Assembly (NCBI GenBank): GCA_965227315.1
Contig: OZ245737.1
Span: 1,922,001-1,986,000 of the forward strand
Source of the DNA: JANQHS01 sp965227315
GTDB taxonomy: Bacteria > Bacteroidota > Bacteroidia > Cytophagales > CCMP332
Reading direction: 5' to 3'
DNA: 64,000 bases
Within the stretch, counting starts at the first letter, position 1. Each line of letters starts with the position of its first letter. The notes under the pieces were generated by a model. The model made no database searches. It was not told the origin of the DNA and worked only from the letters and a program-made list of their open reading frames with translations. The translations under genes were made by a program, and so were the position numbers. Of the stretch, positions 51,987-60,681 are shown piece after piece.

Positions 51987-53461
51987 TGGATAAAAGGGTC
52001 ACCGTCATAGGAGGAGGGTTTTCCGGACTCTCCGCTGCCTGCTATCTGGCCAAGGAAGGATATCGTGTTGATCTCCTTGAAAAGAATGAGCAGTTGGGCG
52101 GAAGGGCCAGGGTTTTGGCAGAGGATGGGTTTAAATTTGACATGGGCCCTTCCTGGTATTGGATGCCGGAGGTATTTGAGAATTTTTTCTCGGATTTCTC
52201 GACCAGCGTTTCCGATTACTACAATCTTGTAAGGCTTGATCCGTCTTACCGGGTTTTTTATTCCAACGACGAGATTATTGACATTCCGGCGGACTGGGAA
52301 GAGTTGAAAGCACTCTTCAACAGTATCGAAAGCGGATCGGGAGCTAAACTGGAGGCTTTCATGAAGGAAGCTGAGCGGAAATATAAATTGGGCGTAGGCA
52401 AGCTTGTCTATAATTCAGGATCCTCCTATACCGATTATATCTCTGCCGAATTGATCCTTGGACTTTTTCAGAATGAGGTATTTTCCTCCATCTCTAAGCA
52501 TGTCAGAAAATTTGTTAAAGACCCGAGGTTGGTCAGAATTCTGGAGTTCCCGGTTCTTTTTCTGGGCGCTAAACCTGAAAACACCCCGGCTCTTTACAGC
52601 CTGATGAATTATGCGGATCTAAAGCTCGGCACATGGTATCCCATGGGCGGCATGGGAAAGGTTGTGGAAGCGATGAGGGATCTTTTCATTCAACTTGGTG
52701 GTCAGATCCATACAGGTGAAGAAGTAGTCCGGTTTGATTTCGGAACCAAAAAGATCAATACCGTACAATCTGCAAAGGACTTTTACAAAACCAGAGCGGT
52801 TGTTGGCGGAGCTGATTACCATTTTATTGAAAATAAACTTCTACCTGACAGCTTCAGAAATTATTCCGAATCCTATTGGGATTCAAGAGTACTCGCACCT
52901 TCGGCCCTCCTCTTTTACCTGGGAGTGAACAAGAGAATCGATGGCATTCAACATCATAATCTGTTTTTCGATGCCGACTTTTCGGAGCATGCAAAGCTCA
53001 TCTACGACACCCCTTCCTGGCCGGAGAATCCCTTGTTCTATGTAAGCGCACCATCCAAAACCGATCCGGATGTTGCTCCTGAGGGATATGAGAACCTGAC
53101 AATACTTGTCCCTTTGGCTCCGGGGCTGGAAGACAATGAATCACTGAGGGAAAAGTGTTTTGAAACGATTCTCAATCGTTTTGAAGATATTACAGGCCAA
53201 AGCATTAGAAACAGCATTGTTTATAGGAAGAGCTTTGGGCATCGTGAGTTTATCAATGATTATAATTCTTTCAAAGGCAATGCCTATGGCCTGGCCAATA
53301 CCCTAAAGCAAACAGGTCCGTTAAAACCTAGGCTGAGAAACAAAAAGATCCGAAACCTGTTCTATACCGGCCAGCTTACGGTTCCCGGACCCGGAGTTCC
53401 ACCATCTCTGATTTCTGGAAAACTGGCTGCCGATGAAGTGAATCAATTTTTAAAGAATTGA
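51986..53461 (+). CDS. crtI: Phytoene desaturase
   Basis: 491 residues. N-terminal FAD-binding VIGGGFSGLSAACYLAKEG with the acidic strand end LLEKN and LGGRARV, then DMGPSWYWMP. The C-terminal FAD motif is NLFYTGQLTVPGPGVPPSLI with SGKLAADE. These match bacterial CrtI enzymes that convert phytoene to lycopene. It is the only CrtI-type enzyme in the window. The stop is 1 base before crtB. Confidence 0.96.
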   Translation: MDKRVTVIGGGFSGLSAACYLAKEGYRVDLLEKNEQLGGRARVLAEDGFKFDMGPSWYWMPEVFENFFSDFSTSVSDYYNLVRLDPSYRVFYSNDEIIDIPADWEELKALFNSIESGSGAKLEAFMKEAERKYKLGVGKLVYNSGSSYTDYISAELILGLFQNEVFSSISKHVRKFVKDPRLVRILEFPVLFLGAKPENTPALYSLMNYADLKLGTWYPMGGMGKVVEAMRDLFIQLGGQIHTGEEVVRFDFGTKKINTVQSAKDFYKTRAVVGGADYHFIENKLLPDSFRNYSESYWDSRVLAPSALLFYLGVNKRIDGIQHHNLFFDADFSEHAKLIYDTPSWPENPLFYVSAPSKTDPDVAPEGYENLTILVPLAPGLEDNESLREKCFETILNRFEDITGQSIRNSIVYRKSFGHREFINDYNSFKGNAYGLANTLKQTGPLKPRLRNKKIRNLFYTGQLTVPGPGVPPSLISGKLAADEVNQFLKN

Positions 53462-53462
53462 A

Positions 53463-54299
53463 ATGAAAGCACTCTACGACAAGATCTCTCATGAGGCATC
53501 AAGGAATATTACCCATTCCTACAGTACTTCTTTTTCTTTGGGCATCAGGTTGCTGAACAAGAACATTCGGGGACCCATTTATGACATTTATGGGTTTGTC
53601 AGGTTGGCTGATGAGATTGTGGATTCCTTTCATGATCATGACAAGGAATCCCTTTTGAACGAATTCTGGGAGGAAACCCATGCCGCTATCGAGAGGGGTA
53701 TCAGCACCAATCCTGTACTGAATTCCTTTCAACATACGGTGAGGGAATATGAGATCGACCTGAAACTTGTCGATCAGTTCCTCAAGAGTATGTCAATGGA
53801 TCTAAGAATGGAGGAACATGACCAGCGAAGTTATGAAGAGTACATCCTTGGTTCAGCCCAGGTCGTCGGTCTGATGTGTCTGAAAGTATTTGTCGATGGT
53901 GATATGAAAGAATATGAAAGGCTTACGCCATATGCCATGGCATTGGGCTCTGCTTTTCAAAAGGTGAATTTTCTCAGGGATTTGAAGGATGATTCTCTGG
54001 AACTGGGTCGAACCTACTTCCCTCAGTTGAGGGCTGGAATATTTTCCGAGGAGGTCAAACAGCAGATCGAGGAAGACATTCAACAGGATTTTGATGGAGC
54101 CTTGGTTGGCATCAAACAACTACCGTCCCGAGCAAAATTCGGGGTATACCTGGCATATATCTATTACCTCTCACTTTTTGACAAGATCAAAAGGACCACT
54201 CCCGCAGAGGTAAAACAAAAGCGTATTCGCATTCCCAACAACCGGAAATTTGTCCTGCTTGCAGAAAGCTATTTTAAGGACCAGCTTGGATTGATCTGA
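53463..54299 (+). CDS. crtB: Phytoene synthase
   Basis: 278 residues of the squalene/phytoene synthase family. The two Asp-rich substrate sites are D50-E-I-V-D54 (VRLADEIVDSFHD) and NFLRDLKDDSLELGRTYFP. It condenses two geranylgeranyl diphosphates to phytoene, the first carotenoid step. It lies tightly between crtI and idi (1-base gaps). Confidence 0.95.
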   Translation: MKALYDKISHEASRNITHSYSTSFSLGIRLLNKNIRGPIYDIYGFVRLADEIVDSFHDHDKESLLNEFWEETHAAIERGISTNPVLNSFQHTVREYEIDLKLVDQFLKSMSMDLRMEEHDQRSYEEYILGSAQVVGLMCLKVFVDGDMKEYERLTPYAMALGSAFQKVNFLRDLKDDSLELGRTYFPQLRAGIFSEEVKQQIEEDIQQDFDGALVGIKQLPSRAKFGVYLAYIYYLSLFDKIKRTTPAEVKQKRIRIPNNRKFVLLAESYFKDQLGLI

Positions 54300-54300
54300 A

Positions 54301-54819
54301 ATGGAAAGAGTCATACTTGTAGACGAAAAGGACCGCGAGATCGGTCAGGCAGAAAAACTTGAAGCCCATAGGGTGGGTCTGTTGCATAGGGCTTTTTCAC
54401 TCTTGCTCTATAATGAAAAAGGAGAAATGCTCATCCAGAAAAGAGCCGATGGTAAGTACCATGGAGCCGGGCTTTGGTCCAATGCATGTTGTTCACATCC
54501 CAGGCCCGGAGAGTTGATCAAGGATGCGGTTCAAAGGCGGGCGAAAGAAGAACTTGGTCTTGAAACGGAAAATCACTATTTGTTCAAGGTGAAATACGAA
54601 TTCGACATGGGTAACGGGTTGATCGAACATGAAATGGACCATGTATTTGTTGGACGATGTCATGAAGACCCAAAGCCTGATCCTGAGGAGATCTCGGATT
54701 GGAAATATGTGGATCCGACCGAGCTGGAGGAGATGATGGAGGAAAACCCTGAGCGATTTTCTCCCTGGTTTCAGTTGATCAGATCCAGGATCGATTTTTC
54801 AAAAATTCCATTGAATTGA
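54301..54819 (+). CDS. idi: Isopentenyl-diphosphate delta-isomerase, type I
   Basis: 172 residues of the Nudix-type IDI: LLHRAFSLLLYNEKGE, the catalytic Cys region SNACCSHPRPGE and the metal/Glu site IEHEMDHVF. It interconverts IPP and DMAPP and raises precursor supply for the pathway. It overlaps the next gene by 4 bases (TTGA). Confidence 0.95.
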   Translation: MERVILVDEKDREIGQAEKLEAHRVGLLHRAFSLLLYNEKGEMLIQKRADGKYHGAGLWSNACCSHPRPGELIKDAVQRRAKEELGLETENHYLFKVKYEFDMGNGLIEHEMDHVFVGRCHEDPKPDPEEISDWKYVDPTELEEMMEENPERFSPWFQLIRSRIDFSKIPLN

Positions 54820-55277
54820 AAATATTCAAAAAATCATACTCCCAGGACCTTCCGATATCATTGGAAAAGGCCTGGGATTTTTTTTCTAACCCGGGCAACC
54901 TTTCGAAGATCACTCCTCCGGATATGGGCTTCCAGGTCAAATCAAATTTCAACGGATCGGAGATCTATCCCGGGCAATTGATCTACTACACTGTGAAACC
55001 GGTTTTTGGGATCAAAATGTCCTGGGTCACGGAGATCACGGCTGTGGAAAAGGAAAAATACTTTATCGATTATCAATGTGCAGGGCCCTACAGGCTATGG
55101 CATCATGAGCACCGGTTTTTAGCCACTGAAGGTGGTGTCAGGGTAGAGGATACCATACACTATGCTATCCCTTTGGGTTTTATCGGCAGCATCATGAATT
55201 CGATTATGGTATCCGGTAGAATTGATCAAATCTTTAACTTTAGAAAAGGGGTTTTGGATTCCCTTTTTGGAAAATGA
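54816..55277 (+). CDS. SRPBCC (START-like) protein of the carotenoid operon
   Basis: 153 residues, starting at a TTG (54816) that overlaps the idi stop; no ATG fits. The fold signature is SLEKAWDFFSNPGNLSKITP, GMFGIKMSWVTEI-like strands and RLWHHEHRF. SRPBCC proteins of this kind are common in Bacteroidota crt clusters and may bind or pass on a hydrophobic intermediate. No catalytic role is known. It overlaps crtZ by 4 bases. Confidence 0.85.
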   Translation: MKIFKKSYSQDLPISLEKAWDFFSNPGNLSKITPPDMGFQVKSNFNGSEIYPGQLIYYTVKPVFGIKMSWVTEITAVEKEKYFIDYQCAGPYRLWHHEHRFLATEGGVRVEDTIHYAIPLGFIGSIMNSIMVSGRIDQIFNFRKGVLDSLFGK

Positions 55278-55738
55278 GTTTGGGTATAGGGATAATCATC
55301 AGTTTGGGCGTCTTCCTGATTATGGAAGGCATCACCTGGCTTACGCATAAATACATCATGCATGGTCTGCTATGGAGTTGGCATGAGGACCATCATCAAC
55401 CCGGATATGGCATCTTCGAAAAGAACGACAGGTTCTTTCTGGTCTTCGCAATTCCGAGTTCCCTGCTGATCTTTTTCGGTTCCCTTCAGGGTATAGATAT
55501 CCGGTTTTTTATCGGTGTCGGCATAGCTTTGTATGGTCTGGCCTACTTCTTTGTCCACGACATTTTCATTCACCAGAGGTTCAAGATCTTCACCAGAACG
55601 CAGAATCCGTATTTCCGGGCCTTAAGAAAAGCGCATAAGGTTCATCATAAGCACCTTGGAAAGGAAGAGGGAGAATGCTTCGGAATGCTATGGGTTCCGC
55701 TCAGGTATTTCCGGGAAAGCTTCGATTCCAAACACTGA
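55274..55738 (+). CDS. crtZ: Beta-carotene hydroxylase
   Basis: 154 residues, a small membrane di-iron hydroxylase with His boxes H25-KYIM-H30, H37-ED-H40-H41, then HDIFIHQRF and HKVHHKH, between four TM segments. It hydroxylates the beta-rings of beta-carotene to zeaxanthin. No ketolase (CrtW/CrtO) is in the window, so zeaxanthin is the expected end product of this operon as seen. Confidence 0.94.
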   Translation: MSLGIGIIISLGVFLIMEGITWLTHKYIMHGLLWSWHEDHHQPGYGIFEKNDRFFLVFAIPSSLLIFFGSLQGIDIRFFIGVGIALYGLAYFFVHDIFIHQRFKIFTRTQNPYFRALRKAHKVHHKHLGKEEGECFGMLWVPLRYFRESFDSKH

Positions 55739-55743
55739 GTCTG

Positions 55744-56436
55744 TTGCCAGAGCATTACCTGTACCTTATTCTAAATGCGCTCATCATCTCTTTTCCTCTG
55801 TTGAGAAGTTTTGAGCCGAGAATATCATACTATAAAAAATGGAAGGCCCTTTTCGCGGGCATATTTCTGACAGGCGTACTGTTTATCGTCTGGGACATCA
55901 TATTTACAGCCCAGGGTGTCTGGGGATTTAATGAAAGGTATTTAAGTGGGCTTGAAGCATTCGGTCTGCCACTTGGAGAGTGGTTGTTTTTTGTCACTGT
56001 CCCCTTCTCCTGCGTGTTCATTTACGAGGCCTTGCTCCTTTACAAGGTCAAAGGACCGGGTCCTGCCTGGACGATGAGGATCAGCAATTTCCTCATCGCA
56101 TTATTCCTGATCGGGGGTATTGTTTTCTATTCCCATCTCTACACTTCGGTCACATTTTTACTGGCCTTTGTTTTCGTCATACTGGCTCAGTATGTATTCG
56201 TTTTCCCCTTTCTAGGAAGGATATACCTGAGTTATATATTTGTTTTGTTGCCCTTTTTTCTTTTCAATGGCATTCTGACAGGTTCCTTTATCGAGGAAGA
56301 AGTGGTTTGGTACAATGACAGGGAGAATATCGGCCTACGCCTTGGCACCATTCCTTTTGAAGACATGTTTTATGGATTCCTGTTGATCGCCATGAACATC
56401 AGTTTTTACCTGAAATTCCAGAACAGAGCTATCTGA
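55744..56436 (+). CDS. crtY: Lycopene beta-cyclase, CrtYcd fused membrane type
   Basis: 230 residues from a TTG at 55744 (encoded PEHYLYLILNALIISFPLL); ATGs at 55675 and 55690 are in frame but would overlap crtZ by 64 or 49 bases and add no family-like sequence. Two similar 3-TM halves contain the conserved PLxE-type loops: LPLGEWLFFVTVPFSCVFIYE and IPFEDMFYGFLLIAMN. This is the heterodimer-type cyclase (CrtYc + CrtYd) fused in one chain, as in Bacteroidota and archaea. Note Gly in place of the usual first Glu (LGEW vs LEEW). It ends 8 bases inside a convergent gene. Confidence 0.85.
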   Translation: MPEHYLYLILNALIISFPLLRSFEPRISYYKKWKALFAGIFLTGVLFIVWDIIFTAQGVWGFNERYLSGLEAFGLPLGEWLFFVTVPFSCVFIYEALLLYKVKGPGPAWTMRISNFLIALFLIGGIVFYSHLYTSVTFLLAFVFVILAQYVFVFPFLGRIYLSYIFVLLPFFLFNGILTGSFIEEEVVWYNDRENIGLRLGTIPFEDMFYGFLLIAMNISFYLKFQNRAI

Positions 56437-58408
56437 TCAGGGTAAAGGAGCCATTGTAGGTTTTGGTTTCCCTCATCCGGACTCTTAATTGATAGAAATA
56501 GGTCCCTGCGCTGATCATAGGATCATTCCCCCATTCATTTCTATAATCATTCTTTCTGAAGATCTCTTCTCCCCATCGGTTGAAGATGACCAGATCGATG
56601 GTCACGATATCCGCTGTTCTCAGGATCTCGAGGTAGTCATTTTTGCCATCTCCATTTGGCGTGATCATATTTGGAACTAGAAAAAAGTCAGAATATTCGG
56701 GGCAGTGAGAGAAACTGGAATCCGAGATGTCAATGTGGAGATCCTTCAAAGGGCAACCCATTGCGCTTTCCAAGGGGACTTTGATAAACTGGTTCGTCCT
56801 TGGCCAGTGCCAGAGGACCTCAACTCTGGCACCATCCCGATTGAGTATCTCTCCCTGATGAACCCCCCATTCTCCTGCATACCCATAAAAAGGATCAAGA
56901 AAATATTCTGTTGTTACGGCCTGCGGACAGAACAGGCTGTCTCCAACTATGTCTCCTTTTATTTCTGGTTCCAGAAATAACTCCATGGAAAAATGCTCCG
57001 AACATTCGATTTCATTGGTCACCTGGCTTTGGAATTCCGTAATCAATGGCTGTGGATCAGATATGGAATTATAGACACCAAAATTTAAGCCGCTGTGATT
57101 CAAGGTATCCAGATCGAAATAGCTGGTGAAATTCGATTGGCTTTGATAAGCATAGTTTGCCGTGTCCGCATCCAGCAAGATCAATAAGGTATCACCAAAA
57201 CAAATGCTATCCCTATCCCATATTGGATTTGGGATCTTAGGATATACCGAAACCAATACCGTATCTGCAGAAGTGCATTCCCCTGAGTTATTGGAGACCG
57301 CGGCAATGAGTTGGTACTGTAAAATGCTATCCGAGGAATTTGAACCTTGGAAAAGAAAGGAATTTTGGCCTTGCTGAACTATGTTGTCCCAGGAATTGAA
57401 ATCCAATATCAATCCGCTATCCAGAGCATAACTGAAGGTCAGGAATGACTCATTGCAGATCATGGTGTCGGTGCCAAGATCAAAGCTTTCTATATGGAAT
57501 GAGGAGATGTGATATTCCTTTTTATGAAAGCAACCTTCCTGATCACGAGCATAAAGCGTGAAAATATCTGTACCTGTCGAGGATAAATCTGCTTCGATAT
57601 CCTGGGATTTAATGATCGTATCCCCAAGATCCCATCGATACACCTGATAACCGGGAGGTCCATTAAGTTGGATTGTGGAGCCACAGGTGGAATCCTTTTC
57701 CAAAGGCAGGGCAAGGAGGCTATCCCCGTTATAGAGGTACTGGATCTCGCAGTCGCTCAAAGCCCTTGAGTAGATCCTTACATCATCCAGGGCTCCATGA
57801 AAGTGACGGTCGTCCAATCTTGTATGTCCAAGGGCAGCTGTGGAATTCCCACTCGATGAGTGGAGAAAGCCGACTGGCATCGTGGCGCCCAAAACACCAT
57901 TGAGGTAGCATTTGGCTACTTGCGGCCCAAGAGTGAATGTGAGCATGTACCAATTATTTTCCAGTATGCCGTTGATATCTGCTATTCCGGCACCGGTTCT
58001 GAATTCGGCTCTTTTTATGCCATTATTGCTTCTCACACCCAGTCCTGTTTTCCCCCACTGTATTGTGGCATGGTCAGAATCGTAGAATGTCTTTTTTAGC
58101 GAGTTTATGGTTGCCGCATTGAACCAAATATTCACGGTTCTGAACCGGTAATCAAAGTCGGTTTGCAGTTCGATCTCATCATCAACACCATCAAAAAAAT
58201 AGGCAGAATTTGGATTTCCATTGCGACCAATGGTAGGAGCCGGACCGGAAATGATTCCATGGAAACTATTTCCGGCAACATTCATTGCATTTCCATCCAA
58301 AGGATAATAGGCCTCGAGTAGTGAATCCAAACTGATCTGTCCCAGGGAAAGGAATGGGGCCAGAAAGGTGACAATCGATAGGATGCAATATCGTAAGGTC
58401 AATGTCAT
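56429..58408 (-). CDS. LamG-like secreted protein with T9SS type B (gliding-motility C-terminal) domain
   Basis: 659 residues. Signal peptide ending LSLGQ; a concanavalin-A/LamG-type domain (about 25-235: ALDDVRIYSRALSDCEIQYL is typical); Ig/PKD-like modules; and a C-terminal gliding-motility-associated domain FFLVPNMITPNGDGKNDYLE ... IFNRWGEEIF ... GTYFYQLRV, the type B sorting signal of T9SS. Probably released or surface-bound, glycan-binding. Convergent with crtY (8-base overlap). Confidence 0.92.
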   Translation of the reverse strand: MTLTLRYCILSIVTFLAPFLSLGQISLDSLLEAYYPLDGNAMNVAGNSFHGIISGPAPTIGRNGNPNSAYFFDGVDDEIELQTDFDYRFRTVNIWFNAATINSLKKTFYDSDHATIQWGKTGLGVRSNNGIKRAEFRTGAGIADINGILENNWYMLTFTLGPQVAKCYLNGVLGATMPVGFLHSSSGNSTAALGHTRLDDRHFHGALDDVRIYSRALSDCEIQYLYNGDSLLALPLEKDSTCGSTIQLNGPPGYQVYRWDLGDTIIKSQDIEADLSSTGTDIFTLYARDQEGCFHKKEYHISSFHIESFDLGTDTMICNESFLTFSYALDSGLILDFNSWDNIVQQGQNSFLFQGSNSSDSILQYQLIAAVSNNSGECTSADTVLVSVYPKIPNPIWDRDSICFGDTLLILLDADTANYAYQSQSNFTSYFDLDTLNHSGLNFGVYNSISDPQPLITEFQSQVTNEIECSEHFSMELFLEPEIKGDIVGDSLFCPQAVTTEYFLDPFYGYAGEWGVHQGEILNRDGARVEVLWHWPRTNQFIKVPLESAMGCPLKDLHIDISDSSFSHCPEYSDFFLVPNMITPNGDGKNDYLEILRTADIVTIDLVIFNRWGEEIFRKNDYRNEWGNDPMISAGTYFYQLRVRMRETKTYNGSFTLIR

Positions 58409-58516
58409 GTTTGCTTGGCAAAACTAGACTTTTCGCTACCTACTTCAAATTTTCCCTTTCCAATGGGGCCCGGCGGTCGAATGCTCATTACTCTCTTGGA
58501 GGAGAGTGGACTTCTG

Positions 58517-59296
58517 TTAAATTGTGATCTCTCCTTTCAGGTAGGTAATTGCTTTTCCACTGATCAAGACCCTGTCTCCCCTGAGCTCGCAATTGAACCT
58601 GCCCCCTCGCTTAGACAATTGCAGGGATTGGAAATCCTGTTTGTTAAGGCGGTTGCTCCAATAAGGTGCAAGCATACTCTGGGCGGAACCCGTGGCCGGA
58701 TCTTCCGGTATTCCCATTTTGGGTGCAAAAAACCGGTAAACATAATCGACTTCATCGCCGGGAGCAGTTGCCAATACGCCCTTGGCCGGCGATTTCACCA
58801 TGGTCTCAAATTCCGGAGCCATATCCCTGATCTGTGCTTCGGTTTCATAAACCAGGAAGTAATAATCCGTCTGATAGATCTCATTGGGCAAAGCTTTCAA
58901 GGAGGCGATCAGATGTTCATCAAGCTCGACATGCCTGATCTCTTCCGTGGGAAAATCAAGGGTCAGTTCTTCGCCGGTTCTTAATACCCTGAGCGGTCCG
59001 GATAAGGAAGAGAAGCTGATCTCATCGCCTGACTTTTCCAGGTGAGAGAACAGCACATGCGCTGTGGCCAGCGTTGCATGTCCGCAAAGTCGAACCTCAA
59101 CTGTAGGTGTGAACCAACGAAGATGAAAGCCACCTTCTTCTGGCACGAAAAAGGCGGTTTCCGGAACATTGTTTTCCGCAGCAATCTGTTGAAGGAGTTC
59201 ATCACCAAGCCATTCGTCCAGCGGGCAGACGCATGCAGGATTACCCGAGAAAAGTCCATCTCCAAAAGCATCTACCTGGTAAAGAGGTATTTTCAT
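58517..59296 (-). CDS. PhzF-family isomerase-like enzyme
   Basis: 259 residues with the PhzF/DapF-like two-lobed fold: IPLYQVDAFGDGLFSGNPAC at the N-terminus, the catalytic Glu in NVPETAFFVPE, RWFTPTVEVRLCGHATLATA and DPATGSAQSMLAPYW. No phenazine genes are nearby; such proteins in Bacteroidota are general epimerase/isomerase-type enzymes of unknown substrate. It follows the MORN-like gene by 3 bases, in the same operon direction. The gap 58409-58516 shows nothing I can support. Confidence 0.93.
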   Translation of the reverse strand: MKIPLYQVDAFGDGLFSGNPACVCPLDEWLGDELLQQIAAENNVPETAFFVPEEGGFHLRWFTPTVEVRLCGHATLATAHVLFSHLEKSGDEISFSSLSGPLRVLRTGEELTLDFPTEEIRHVELDEHLIASLKALPNEIYQTDYYFLVYETEAQIRDMAPEFETMVKSPAKGVLATAPGDEVDYVYRFFAPKMGIPEDPATGSAQSMLAPYWSNRLNKQDFQSLQLSKRGGRFNCELRGDRVLISGKAITYLKGEITI

Positions 59297-59299
59297 AAG

Positions 59300-60181
59300 C
59301 TACTTCTTGGCCTGAAGTTTTTCGAGCACATCCTCATCAAAATACCTGGGCTCTTCGGCCTTACGGTAATCATATACCTGCTTTCCTTCACGATCCCATT
59401 CCCTCAGAACAATAGGTTGGTGGTCATAATCATATGGATTTTCCGCATATTGGATTTCCATATGTCGCTTCTGAATGTTGGCATGATAGAGCCGCCATTT
59501 TCCCACCTTGATATCATTGGCGTATTTTCCTGTGATCCTCAAGGAACCATTTTCGTTGAAGTAAACATAGTCTCCTGACTTATCTCCCCATTTGACCGGA
59601 ACCACTTCTTTCACCTGGGTCTGTTCCAGATCATAATAGCTGATCTCTGACTCTTGCGGCCAGCCTTTATAATATAACTGTTTGTCGACCATAGCGGAAT
59701 CCAGGTTGAACATTTCCCAGCGTCCATGCCTTGCGCCGAGGTAGAAGATCCCGGTTTCTACGGCTGCCTTATTTACATATCGATTGTAGGGTCCATGCAG
59801 GACCCTCATCACCTTGGGGTCATTGACGATCTTGCTTGCCCTTGCGGTTTTGATCTTTTTCCTGGCTACGTCGTAGTAATAGATCTCCTTGACATATGGA
59901 TCGGGCTGCTCAAAGTGCTTCAGTACATAGAAAGTCTCAAGAATTGTTTTCCTGCCCCTGGTGATCGGTGGGGTAAAAGCCTTTTTGGTTTTGTAGCCGT
60001 AAAAGGTCTTCTTCTTACGCTTTTTCTTTTTTCGATCTTCCTCTTCTTCCTCCTCTTCTTCCGGATTCAGATCCAGGGTAGGCTTGGCATCCTCGGAAAT
60101 GAAGATCTTATTCTTCTTGTCCTGTGCGTTGCCGACCAAGAACAGAAAGAGAAATCCTATGGCTACAAAGGCTATGCGCAT
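59300..60181 (-). CDS. Secreted MORN-like repeat protein of unknown function
   Basis: 293 residues with a signal peptide (FLFLFLVGNAQ). It then has an acidic run (NPEEEEEEEEDRKKKKRKKK), with Glu followed by Lys/Arg, and MORN-like repeats (ETGIFYLGARHGRWEMFNLD, YFNENGSLRITGKYANDIKV). It is the family often called YwqK-like. The acidic/basic run near the N-terminus is unusual. It lies 44 bases downstream of the V-ATPase K gene, so it may be its last co-transcribed neighbour. Confidence 0.75.
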   Translation of the reverse strand: MRIAFVAIGFLFLFLVGNAQDKKNKIFISEDAKPTLDLNPEEEEEEEEDRKKKKRKKKTFYGYKTKKAFTPPITRGRKTILETFYVLKHFEQPDPYVKEIYYYDVARKKIKTARASKIVNDPKVMRVLHGPYNRYVNKAAVETGIFYLGARHGRWEMFNLDSAMVDKQLYYKGWPQESEISYYDLEQTQVKEVVPVKWGDKSGDYVYFNENGSLRITGKYANDIKVGKWRLYHANIQKRHMEIQYAENPYDYDHQPIVLREWDREGKQVYDYRKAEEPRYFDEDVLEKLQAKK

Positions 60182-60225
60182 ATCCTTTTACTCACCATGA
60201 AAAACGATAAAAGGTTTGCCTTATT

Positions 60226-60675
60226 TCAAAAGGAGGTACGGATCAGGTATGTTGCTGCAAATGCCATGATCGCATAAAGCTCAGGAAATACAGCAAGGAT
60301 CAGCGTCTGCCCAAAAACATCATTCCCATTTCCAATACTATCGATACCATTGGCACAAACCCGACCCTGGTAGATCCCGGAAAAGAGTCCGGCAATTCCC
60401 AGTGCCAATCCGGCTCCAAGAACAGCTGCCCCCTGAAGGAAGCTCATATCAGCCACCAGCAGATCCTGCATGATAAAGAATCCGGCAAAGCCATAAAGAC
60501 CCTGGGTGCCCGGAAGTGCGGAGAGAACGATATAGGAGCCAAAGGCTTTTTTGTTTTTTCTTAATGCTCCCACCGTTGTCATGGCTCCGAGGGCTGTACC
60601 AATTGCACTTCCCGTTCCGGTCAGAGAGACCATTAGTCCGATGCCAATGTATGCGATAAGAATTGCAGGTTCCAT
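60226..60675 (-). CDS. ntpK: V-type ATPase subunit K (rotor ring, Na+-type ligand set)
   Basis: 149 residues with four TM helices, a duplicated c-subunit hairpin. Residues Leu54, Thr57 and Gln58 (LPGTQGLYGF), Gln103 (IYQGRV) and Glu132 (PELYAIM) are each exactly seven positions before Leu61, Thr64, Gln65, Gln110 and Glu139 of Enterococcus hirae NtpK, the residues that coordinate Na+ there. The ring carries ions through the membrane. It follows subunit I by 6 bases. Confidence 0.94.
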   Translation of the reverse strand: MEPAILIAYIGIGLMVSLTGTGSAIGTALGAMTTVGALRKNKKAFGSYIVLSALPGTQGLYGFAGFFIMQDLLVADMSFLQGAAVLGAGLALGIAGLFSGIYQGRVCANGIDSIGNGNDVFGQTLILAVFPELYAIMAFAATYLIRTSF

Positions 60676-60681
60676 TTTTTC

